From assembly GCF_041102575.1 (NCBI RefSeq), contig NZ_JBGCUE010000002.1:124001-188000 (forward strand): DNA of 64,000 nucleotides, given 5' to 3'. The notes beneath the pieces were generated by a model. It saw only the letters and a list, made by a program, of their open reading frames with translations, was not told the origin of the DNA and did not search any database. Within the stretch, counting starts at the first letter, position 1. Each line of letters begins with the position of its first letter. Positions 28,070 through 34,701 of the stretch are shown here, piece after piece. The stretch comes from Tenuifilum sp. 4138str. GTDB lineage: Bacteria > Bacteroidota > Bacteroidia > Bacteroidales > Tenuifilaceae. The position numbers and the translations under genes are program-made.

Positions 28070-29410
28070 ATGAAAAAAATTCGCTCTATTTTAATTGTTT
28101 GGCTATCCATATTCTTGCTAGTATCACCCAACATTTCGAAAGCATGGTCAGAACATCCGTTACTCGCATATCCTGTTTTATCAAATATACCTGACCTAAC
28201 AAACAGGAAACCTATCGATGCTATAAGCCTAAAGACTTTTCTAATAAAAAACGAGCAAGGTATAGCCAAGTTACTGAAAGAGTATGAGGAGTGGGCGGTT
28301 GTAAACTTGCCAAACTATGCACTACTTCCAAAAGAACTAGAGTTTGTTGCTACAGGTAATCCTAACGATATTGTAGTTCGTTTCCTTACTGCAGTTAGAC
28401 TCAATCCAAATATCAGGCTAAAACTTTATCTACATCTTCTTCCTAACCAAGATATTGCTGGGAGAACCCTGATTTCGCCTTCGGAACTTACCACTCTTAA
28501 GGATTTCAGTGCATTATCGCATATTAATTACGTTGAACTTACCGAAGGAGACAAGGTATTACCCATTGATGTGCTGTGCACCGCCAACGACGAGCCCGAC
28601 TATGGATTTGACATAGGTTTGTTTGAAGATAATGGCACCAGCTACGGAAAAACCTATGGATTCGGTGTTCAACCCTTTGGTGACCCAAAACTTGAATATG
28701 GTAGCCAAGCTCCCTTCCACATGGGTTTCTACCATGAAGCAAAAATTGTATATCTCTTCGGACCTTTCCTCAAAAAAACCTACCCAGAATATCGTATTAG
28801 CCTTTTTAAGGCTTTATCGGAATACGCCTTCTCCACAGGCAACGACTACTGGGGTTGGCGATTCATGGGCTGGGGAATGCACTACCTTGGCGACCTATCG
28901 ATGCCGTACCACACAGCCCCCCTACCCGGAATGAGCGCCGCTCGAATGATTTGGATTAACCTCAAGGCTATTATTGGCTTCCCAAAAAGCAAAAACGATG
29001 CCGTTCAGCTGGTATCAAATAAACACTCCGTACTCGAGCAGTACCAATGGATAGCCATGCGTGAGGCCTATAGCAACTATGATACCAACCCTCTAATTGA
29101 GGCGCTTAGAACTGAAACCCCCATTACACCCTATTCCAACGACTTTGCCCGTACCGTGGTGAGCCAAATATCGGTTGACCGAAGCCGTAAGGTTGACAAA
29201 GCCCTAAAAGAATTCTGCCCCCCACTTCTGGTAAAAGACCCATCGTTTGAGGCCAGTAAATCAAAAGAACTTGACAACCTTATGGATCAAATCAACAATT
29301 ACTCAGGATCAAATGGGATTGAACAGCTCAACGCATTGCTTACTGAGATGCTCCGTACCTACAGCATGTCGTTACGAAGCTACTACAACGCAATTGTTAG
29401 CAAAGCATAA
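28070..29410 (+). CDS. Secreted zinc phospholipase C / S1-P1 nuclease-like protein
   Basis: The 446-residue protein has a signal peptide ending SKA, so the mature N-terminus would be Trp26 (WSEHP), as in zinc phospholipase C and P1 nuclease, where the N-terminal Trp amine and carbonyl bind zinc. Further candidate ligands follow the Bacillus cereus PLC spacing: His271-x3-Asp275-x5-His281 (MHYLGDLSMPYH) and His319-x3-Glu323 (KHSVLE), plus His217/His222. This strongly suggests the three-zinc fold. The natural substrate (phospholipid or nucleic acid) cannot be told. The protein is longer than the family norm (about 250-280), mainly through residues 30-200. It is followed by pyrH after 39 bp, but this is probably not functional linkage. 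Confidence 0.7.
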   Translation: MKKIRSILIVWLSIFLLVSPNISKAWSEHPLLAYPVLSNIPDLTNRKPIDAISLKTFLIKNEQGIAKLLKEYEEWAVVNLPNYALLPKELEFVATGNPNDIVVRFLTAVRLNPNIRLKLYLHLLPNQDIAGRTLISPSELTTLKDFSALSHINYVELTEGDKVLPIDVLCTANDEPDYGFDIGLFEDNGTSYGKTYGFGVQPFGDPKLEYGSQAPFHMGFYHEAKIVYLFGPFLKKTYPEYRISLFKALSEYAFSTGNDYWGWRFMGWGMHYLGDLSMPYHTAPLPGMSAARMIWINLKAIIGFPKSKNDAVQLVSNKHSVLEQYQWIAMREAYSNYDTNPLIEALRTETPITPYSNDFARTVVSQISVDRSRKVDKALKEFCPPLLVKDPSFEASKSKELDNLMDQINNYSGSNGIEQLNALLTEMLRTYSMSLRSYYNAIVSKA

Positions 29411-29449
29411 CCGATAATTTGCTATTTTTACGCCGTAAAAATGTAAACA

Positions 29450-30160
29450 ATGATAAAGTATAAACGGATACTGCTTAAACTTAGCGGCGAAGCGCTTATG
29501 GGCGACGATAAGTACGGCATTAACACCCAGGTGCTTACCAGCTATGCCAAACAGATAAAGGAGGTTGCTGACCTTGGCGTTGAAATTGGGATTGTTATTG
29601 GTGGGGGAAATATTTTTCGGGGTTTGAGTGGCGTTTCCAAAGGATTCGACCGGGTAAAGGGCGACCAGATGGGAATGCTAGCCACTGTAATTAACAGTTT
29701 GGCCTTACAATCGGCCATTGAGGGAGCAGGCGGAAAAGCTAAGGTTTTTACCGCCACCAAGATGGAGCCTGTTGGTGAGCTCTACACCAAAGCAAAAGTT
29801 TTGGAAGGATTCCAACAAGGTTATGTTGCAATAATTGCAGGTGGAACAGGTAACCCATTCTTCACTACCGATACCGCTTCAGCTTTACGTGGAGTTGAAA
29901 TCGAGGCAGAGGTTCTTCTGAAGGGAACTCGGGTTGATGGTGTTTACACAGCCGATCCCGAAAAGGATAAAAAAGCTGTTAAATTCGATGAACTCACTTT
30001 TACAGAAGCGTACGAGAAAAAACTTAAGGTGATGGATCTTACTGCCTTTACGATGTGTAGCGAGAATAACCTTCCTATCCTTGTATTCGATATGAACACC
30101 CTGGGCAACCTAATGAAAGTTGTTACCGGCGAAAGAATTGGTACATTGGTAAAAAATTAA
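29450..30160 (+). CDS. pyrH: UMP kinase
   Basis: PyrH phosphorylates UMP to UDP in pyrimidine synthesis and is usually allosterically controlled by GTP and UTP. The 236-residue protein is an amino-acid-kinase-fold enzyme with KRILLKLSGEALMGD, the nucleotide loop IVIGGGNIFRG, the GTGNPFFTTDTASALR signature and GVYTADPEKD. Length is normal. It lies 37 bp upstream of frr, a conserved arrangement. Confidence 0.97.
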   Translation: MIKYKRILLKLSGEALMGDDKYGINTQVLTSYAKQIKEVADLGVEIGIVIGGGNIFRGLSGVSKGFDRVKGDQMGMLATVINSLALQSAIEGAGGKAKVFTATKMEPVGELYTKAKVLEGFQQGYVAIIAGGTGNPFFTTDTASALRGVEIEAEVLLKGTRVDGVYTADPEKDKKAVKFDELTFTEAYEKKLKVMDLTAFTMCSENNLPILVFDMNTLGNLMKVVTGERIGTLVKN

Positions 30161-30197
30161 TACTTTTAGTGTCCGAAACAATAAAAATCATAAAGCC

Positions 30198-30764
30198 ATG
30201 AACCTTGACGATGCAAAAAAAGTTATAGATATTGCCGAGAGCAAGATGCAAAAGGCCATTGAGCATTTGGATAATGAGCTTAGGGTTATCAGAGCCGGAA
30301 GGGCAAACCCGGCCATGCTTTCCGGTGTTATGGTTGACTACTACGGAACAATGACCCCGCTCACCCAGGTGGCAAGCGTGGGCAGCCCCGATGCCCGTAC
30401 CATTGTGGTGCAACCCTGGGAAAAAAAGATGATCGACCCTATTGAGAAAGCCATCATGGCCGCCAACCTTGGCTTTAACCCCCAAAACAACGGCGAATCG
30501 ATTCGCATAATGGTACCTCCCCTAACCGAGGAGCGCCGCAAGGATTTGGTTAAGCAGGTAAAGCACGAGGGTGAGAATGCCCGCGTGAGCATTCGCAACG
30601 CCCGCCGCGATGCCCTTGAGGAAATCAAGAAGATGCAGAAAAATGGCCTGCCCGAGGACGCTGCTAAGGATGCTGAAACCAAAATCCAAAAGATTACCGA
30701 CAACTACAATAAGAAAGTAGATGATGTGCTCCACAAAAAGGAGCAGGAAATACTTACCGTTTAG
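30198..30764 (+). CDS. frr: Ribosome recycling factor
   Basis: RRF works with EF-G to split post-termination ribosomes. The 188-residue product has the complete two-domain pattern: helical start MQKAIEHLDNELRVIRAGRANP, domain II VDYYGTMTPLTQVASV, PWEKKMIDPIEKAI, and the C-terminal three-helix bundle region PPLTEERRKDLVKQVKHEGE. It is cotranscribed with pyrH and followed by a terminator at 30789. Confidence 0.97.
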   Translation: MNLDDAKKVIDIAESKMQKAIEHLDNELRVIRAGRANPAMLSGVMVDYYGTMTPLTQVASVGSPDARTIVVQPWEKKMIDPIEKAIMAANLGFNPQNNGESIRIMVPPLTEERRKDLVKQVKHEGENARVSIRNARRDALEEIKKMQKNGLPEDAAKDAETKIQKITDNYNKKVDDVLHKKEQEILTV

Positions 30765-30788
30765 GATTTGAACGTTCTATCATGCAAG

Positions 30789-30811
30789 GGTGTTACTTAA
30801 CCGGTAACACC
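30789..30811 (+). terminator. Terminator after frr
   Basis: GGTGTTAC (30789-30796) pairs perfectly with GTAACACC (30804-30811), followed by TTTTTTT. A clear intrinsic terminator closing pyrH-frr. Confidence 0.88.
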
Positions 30812-31097
30812 TTTTTTTATCCATCACATCCTTAGCCTCGATATACCGGGAAAAACTTTGTCGAGGAATCCCTTATTTAGTGTACCGCGTACAGTGTGCA
30901 GTTTACAGTGGGGGGGGTGATGATTAAGGATAAAGGATAAAAATTTAAAATTTCAGATTTCAGATTCATGATTGAAGGTGGTTTCATAAGCCATCAACCA
31001 TCAACCAAATTGTTATCACAGAGTTGCACAGTGTAACGCGGTGTTACACTGAATGGCATTCACGAACAACGATTCACGAACAACCAGCAACTACTCC

Positions 31098-31179
31098 TGT
31101 CATTCCGAGCTAGTCGAGGAATCGCATTAATGAAGAGTTGTGGGTTCAATGAGATGCTTCGGCTGGGCTCAGCATGACA
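31098..31179. repeat. 82-bp imperfect inverted-repeat element, copy 1
   Basis: The element begins TGTCATTCCGAGC and ends GGGCTCAGCATGACA, so its termini TGTCAT/ATGACA are inverted repeats and the next bases also partly pair. It resembles the short palindromic elements scattered in many Bacteroidota genomes. It has no coding capacity. Confidence 0.75.
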
Positions 31180-31204
31180 AGGTGAGTGAGAATGCTAAGG
31201 GTGT

Positions 31205-31286
31205 TGTCATCCCAAGCTAGTCGAGAAATCGTATTAATGAAGAGTTGTAGGTTCAATGAGATGCTTCGGCTGAACTCAGCATGACT
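31205..31286. repeat. 82-bp imperfect inverted-repeat element, copy 2
   Basis: A second copy in the same orientation begins 107 bp after the first and has the same length. It starts TGTCATCCCAAGC and ends AACTCAGCATGACT; internal blocks such as ATTAATGAAGAGTTGT and CAATGAGATGCTTCGGCT are shared. Fewer than ten substitutions separate the copies, so duplication or repeated insertion was fairly recent. Confidence 0.75.
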
Positions 31287-31540
31287 TGAGGGCTAAATTC
31301 TCTTTTCCTAACAAACAACAACCGTCAACTTTTAACTAAATCAACTTCACCATCTGTGTTTCATTGGATTAACCATCAAATAATGTGTATCGCAGTTTAA
31401 ACCACTTATTCAGCGTAATCTGCGTTCTATTAATCTCACAATCAACAACCAACGAACAACTTCACTGGTTAGGTAAAATAGTAAGTAAAAAAATAAAAGA
31501 CTGTTTGATAATTTGTTATAAATTTTTTAAACTTGTTCTA

Positions 31541-31624
31541 GCAATAAAACGCTATTTTATAGCGCCTATACACCCAAAAATGGAAATAAGGCGCAACTAA
31601 GTAGCGCATATAAACTAGTTAGCG
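31541..31624 (+). other. Upstream attC-like site (degenerate) ending in core GTTAGCG
   Basis: The core GTTAGCG (31618-31624) opens cassette 1; the expected cut is after G31618. Upstream, CGCTA (31550-31554) pairs with TAGCG (31602-31606) and GCGCC (31562-31566) pairs with GGCGC (31590-31594), giving an imperfect hairpin as in attC sites. A clean R'' core (RYYYAAC) is not visible, so it is either a decayed attC or the original insertion point. Confidence 0.5.
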
Positions 31625-31671
31625 GTAATTAGAAAAAACAAACTGAAAATGAATAAACTAAAATTATAAAT

Positions 31672-32109
31672 ATGCCTCAGAAAGATAATTTAGAAGTTTC
31701 GGCAGATAATACATCAATATACGAAGGTGGTGAATTATCTCCAATTAAAGCAATAGATTTAGTCAATAATGAAATTGCTATTAGACAGTTAATTAATGAA
31801 CATAATTTAACTGCGATTAATTTAAAAAACAAGATAGATGAGATTAACAATATTAAAAGTCAGACAGAATATTTGAAAACATCTCCTTTTGTATCTATCT
31901 TGACTTTGATTGTTAATGTTATTGGCTCTGCGATTTTAGCAATAGCCGCGAATTTAATGACAAGTAAGATGGTTCAGACTAATTTAGACAATAAGGAAGT
32001 AAATACTAATTTTGAAATGTGGTTGTTTATTATTGGAATAGGATTAATTGTAATTTCTTCCTCTGCTAATATTTTATACCCGTATGCAAGACAATGGTTT
32101 AACAAATAA
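31672..32109 (+). CDS. Cassette 1 protein A: coiled-coil plus two membrane helices
   Basis: I do not recognise this 145-residue protein. Residues 1-35 are acidic and Ser/Asn-rich. Residues about 38-68 (NEIAIRQLINEHNLTAINLKN and on) are predicted helical with coiled-coil character. Two membrane segments follow, around 72-95 (VSILTLIVNVIGSAILAIAA) and 112-135 (MWLFIIGIGLIVISSSANIL), with a short polar loop. No signal peptide is seen. Base composition is AT-rich. It is the first gene in cassette 1, and a small CxxC protein starts 12 bp after its stop, so the two are probably expressed together. A role in phage defence or stress is possible but unsupported. Confidence 0.75.
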   Translation: MPQKDNLEVSADNTSIYEGGELSPIKAIDLVNNEIAIRQLINEHNLTAINLKNKIDEINNIKSQTEYLKTSPFVSILTLIVNVIGSAILAIAANLMTSKMVQTNLDNKEVNTNFEMWLFIIGIGLIVISSSANILYPYARQWFNK

Positions 32110-32121
32110 ATAATAGAGAAA

Positions 32122-32340
32122 ATGCCTAAAAGAAATAATATAGCATATTGCATCAACCATCCTGATGTACAAATGGAACCACTAGAGGGATTTAATGCAT
32201 TGACAAAACTACTAAAATCGGGAGATAAATTTACATTTAATCCAAGCTCTGGAGTACCTATAAAGGCATATATGTGCCGACAATGTGGATATATTGAATT
32301 ATATCATGCAACGACAACAGAAGAATGGAGAAATAGCTAA
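32122..32340 (+). CDS. Cassette 1 protein B: small CxxC zinc-ribbon-like protein
   Basis: The 72-residue cytoplasmic protein is unrecognised. It has a Cys-x-Asn-His pair near the start (YCINHPD, residues 9-15) and a C-terminal YMCRQCGYIELYHA segment; CxxCGY followed by alternating hydrophobics is typical of small zinc ribbons, and the N-terminal Cys/His could complete a site. The attC1 R'' core starts 4 bp after the TAA stop. Two-gene cassettes are a minority, and this pairing suggests a functional unit with the membrane protein before it. Confidence 0.75.
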   Translation: MPKRNNIAYCINHPDVQMEPLEGFNALTKLLKSGDKFTFNPSSGVPIKAYMCRQCGYIELYHATTTEEWRNS

Positions 32341-32344
32341 CTAC

Positions 32345-32475
32345 CGCTAACAAGGGGTTAATAAAATGCAGGTTTTCAGCGGATTAGGAAACTTTCTCGC
32401 TTTTTCGTAGCTTCGTATCGTGGGACAAGAATTCGTTTCAATCTCCTGCACTTTACCAACCCCCAACCGTTAGGC
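32345..32475 (+). other. attC-like site of cassette 1
   Basis: R'' is CGCTAAC (32345-32351) and R' is GTTAGGC (32469-32475), which fits GTTRRRY. The arms GGGGTTAATAAAATGCAGG (32354-32372) and CCTGCACTTTACCAACCCC (from 32445) pair with only a few mismatches, leaving unpaired bases as in recombinogenic attC hairpins. Total length is 131 bp, inside the known attC range. Confidence 0.75.
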
Positions 32476-32519
32476 TTTATTAAAGAAAAACCGTGCAGTA
32501 GTTGAAATTGGATTAGAAA

Positions 32520-33374
32520 ATGACAAATAAAAAAACTGGATATAAAAAAGGACTGATTAAGAAAAGCTGGATTTTAAATATTGTGATTTGGCTAATTCTT
32601 ACATCTATTAGTTTGACTGTTTATTATTCAACACCCCTTTTTCAAGTAAATGAGCATCAGATTTTGTATTTATTTTCTGCCGCATCACAAGTTATAGCCG
32701 CGATTTATGGATTAATAATTACCGGATATATATTTCTAAGAAATGAACTTGATAGAAAAGCGGACAAGGACGACTCTTATGAAGAGATTGTTGCAATATT
32801 AAAAACAGATTATTTCATTTCAATTATAACAATCAGCATTGTAACAATTATTTCAATTGCTTTATGTTTCTTGGTGATTGTAGATGCTTCAAGTTTAAAT
32901 AATACTGCCTTAGACATTTTAATTAATGTCGCAGTGTCTGTGATACTGACTGAATTGATATTAATCGTTTCGTTTGTAATTAGAATTTTAAATCCGAAAA
33001 GCATTGAAATTGCAAGCGAGAAATTACGAGCAAGAACAATTACGTCTGAAAGTGGAGAAAAAGGTAGTCTTGAAGACTTCTTGAATAATTTCAATCAAAT
33101 AGAATACATTCTTGCTAAATATGGAACAGCGATAACAAATCCTGAATTGACAGATTATGAGAGTGTAAAAAGGAAAAGGATTTCAAATCCAAAACAGGTT
33201 CAGATTTTATTTAACGACGAAAGAATTGATTCGAAATTAAAAGACGATTTATTAAAATTGATTTCATTTAGAAATAGTATAATTCATGGAACAAACCTAT
33301 TTATTTCAAAACAAGATGTTGAATTATCAAAAGATATTTTAGAGAGATTGAAAAATTCATTAGGAGTGAGATAA
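32520..33374 (+). CDS. Cassette 2 protein: four-helix membrane protein with a C-terminal HEPN-like domain
   Basis: The 284-residue product has four predicted membrane helices (about 17-37, 44-69, 97-122 and 128-156), a charged linker, and a helical C-terminal domain (about 185-284). The domain ends with LLKLISFRNSIIHGTN, where Arg251-x4-His256 fits the R-x4-6-H motif of HEPN RNases and a following helix LSKDILERL matches that fold. HEPN domains are the toxic nucleases in many abortive-infection and toxin-antitoxin systems, so a membrane-tethered RNase is plausible. Catalysis is inferred from one motif only. The gene is AT-rich, alone in cassette 2, and its stop lies 8 bp before the attC2 core. 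Confidence 0.75.
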   Translation: MTNKKTGYKKGLIKKSWILNIVIWLILTSISLTVYYSTPLFQVNEHQILYLFSAASQVIAAIYGLIITGYIFLRNELDRKADKDDSYEEIVAILKTDYFISIITISIVTIISIALCFLVIVDASSLNNTALDILINVAVSVILTELILIVSFVIRILNPKSIEIASEKLRARTITSESGEKGSLEDFLNNFNQIEYILAKYGTAITNPELTDYESVKRKRISNPKQVQILFNDERIDSKLKDDLLKLISFRNSIIHGTNLFISKQDVELSKDILERLKNSLGVR

Positions 33375-33382
33375 ATGACAAA

Positions 33383-33513
33383 GCCTAACAATAAATATAC
33401 GTAATGCGGGGCGATGTGGTAAATTTGAACATTAAAGCATTTAATAAACAAAGTAGCGGTTTGATAGAGGAGTGCCTTGAAATCCTGCATTACGCATATT
33501 ATCAACGCTAACT
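33383..33513 (+). other. attC-like site of cassette 2
   Basis: R'' is GCCTAAC (33383-33389), a perfect RYYYAAC. The arms AATATACGTAATGCGGG (about 33394-33410) and CCTGCATTACGCATATT (33484-33500) pair at 15 of 17 positions. The downstream core is degenerate, GCTAACT (33507-33513), and it overlaps the stop codon of the minus-strand gene that follows. Length is 131 bp, as for attC1. Confidence 0.72.
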
Positions 33514-34701
33514 CACCACCCCAACATTCAGCAGCTCCGCTGCCAGGGTAAGGCGTTGAACCCAGTTCCCGGGCAGAACCATGTGGTGGTTGCCAAAGGG
33601 AGTTTCCGTAAAATACTTTGAGGCCGAAGGGCTAAGCTCAACCTCCAGTTGGGTGCGACAGGCATTCCGGCTTTTGGGCTTATCGGCAACCCTGGCTAGC
33701 GTTACAAATATGTGGTTTAGGGTACTATCGAACCTAAAGATGGTTACCTCATCGCCCTTAAGCTGGCCGCTTACGGCGTAACCCCTGCCAGTTTCAAAGT
33801 GGGTATCGAGCTTAAACGAGGTTAGGTGGTTAACCGGCGCAGTACAATGGGCAAGCATGGCTTTGCCATTACCCACATGGGCAATATTGGCCATCCATGG
33901 AATGGCATTGCATACCTCTGACGATAGCATCATTGCGGCAGCACTGCAAATATCGGCCTCGCAGGCTGTGGGTATGCCATCGTAGTTTAGCTTGGCCAAT
34001 GCCAGGCAAGCGGTATGGCCGGTTTTGTTGACCAATGGGAAACATTCCACGGCCATGGCGTTAAGCCTGTAAAACGGAATAAGCGAGGCAAGCCCCTCAT
34101 ATATCTTACCGCTCTCAATGAGCTCCACCCGGTTCTCGGCCATGCCAAAAAGCGAGGTAAAGTCCGGCGAAACCTGCGATATCTCATCAAAAACAATATC
34201 ATCCCAGCTAATATCAACCTGCTCAACCCCCAGCTTGCTTTGTAAAAGGTAGGGGTTAACACCGCTGGCCACAAGCCACGGCGATGAGCTGCCCACCACA
34301 CCAAGTCGCTGACCGTGAAGCTTGCGTACCCCCACAAAGGCATTGTAGTACTCGCTCAGGTACTCGGCAGTTGAAGGGTTATCGGCATCGAGCAGCACGG
34401 AACGTATGTTATGCTGGTTCATCCAGGCTTTAACCTCGGTGGCAGCAGCCCATGCGTTGGCATCGCGCGAGGCGAGCAGCAGGTAAAAACGGTACTCCTG
34501 CACCGACTCAATGGCTATATGCTCAGAGCCTCCGGTCAGAAACATAAGCACATCGGGCTTATCGTTCACAAACTCCATCTCCTCGGGGTTAAACAAACCC
34601 ATGTACTTCTTTTTGGCCTTGTCGAAAACTGAAAGCTCTGCTGCCGGAAAGGCAAGCAACTTTACCCTTAACCTATCCTTAATAAAATCGTTACTACTCA
34701 T
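33508..34701 (-). CDS. L-fucose/L-arabinose isomerase-like protein
   Basis: I start this at the ATG at 34701 (397 residues, MSSNDFIKDRL), which overlaps the end of the upstream hydrolase gene by 8 bp; the longer frame from 34770 lies inside that gene. The product resembles L-fucose isomerase-fold proteins: alternating alpha/beta N-terminal domains (LGVVGSSSPWLVASG is the second-domain start), AVECFPLV and CEADICSAAAMML with acidic metal-ligand candidates, and a beta-rich C-terminal domain ending GNHHMVLPG. The precise substrate is unknown and it may not be a true isomerase. Its TAG stop is at the exact edge of the cassette array. Confidence 0.65.
   Translation of the reverse strand: MSSNDFIKDRLRVKLLAFPAAELSVFDKAKKKYMGLFNPEEMEFVNDKPDVLMFLTGGSEHIAIESVQEYRFYLLLASRDANAWAAATEVKAWMNQHNIRSVLLDADNPSTAEYLSEYYNAFVGVRKLHGQRLGVVGSSSPWLVASGVNPYLLQSKLGVEQVDISWDDIVFDEISQVSPDFTSLFGMAENRVELIESGKIYEGLASLIPFYRLNAMAVECFPLVNKTGHTACLALAKLNYDGIPTACEADICSAAAMMLSSEVCNAIPWMANIAHVGNGKAMLAHCTAPVNHLTSFKLDTHFETGRGYAVSGQLKGDEVTIFRFDSTLNHIFVTLARVADKPKSRNACRTQLEVELSPSASKYFTETPFGNHHMVLPGNWVQRLTLAAELLNVGVVS

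Larger units (their letters stand above)
30812..31534. other. Gene-free, repeat-rich intergenic stretch
   Basis: No credible gene is seen in these 723 bp. It contains a CCTCGA/TCGAGG inverted repeat (30836-30866), a run of eight G near 30910, short slipped repeats such as GGATAAAGGATAAA, a CAGTGTAAC/GTTACACTG palindrome (31029-31051), and the two 82-bp inverted-repeat elements annotated separately. A frame at 31385-31600 has no family features and lies in low-complexity AT-rich sequence. The stretch borders the cassette array and looks like an accumulation zone for repeats. Confidence 0.7.
31619..33507 (+). mobile_element. Two-cassette integron-type array without an integrase
   Basis: Cassette 1 spans 31619-32469 and cassette 2 spans 32470-33507. 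Each has a short leader (53 and 50 nt), plus-strand genes, then a palindromic 131-bp attC-like site starting 4-8 bp after the last stop. The first bases of each cassette plus the preceding G are the exact 10-base reverse complement of the R'' end of its own attC: GTTAGCGGTA with TACCGCTAAC, and GTTAGGCTTT with AAAGCCTAAC. That is the signature of circularised integron cassettes. Genes are clearly more AT-rich than their neighbours. No integrase gene lies in the window, so this fits a CALIN (attC cluster lacking an integrase). Confidence 0.75.

Noticed and set aside
31385-31600. 71-codon plus-strand frame in the repeat-rich stretch
   Set aside because: No family features, low-complexity AT-rich sequence, it overlaps the degenerate attC-like hairpin, and there is no sensible start context.
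31541-33513. Prophage or integrative element with its own integrase
   Set aside because: No integrase, transposase or phage structural gene is present in or around the region; the cassette model explains the ends better.
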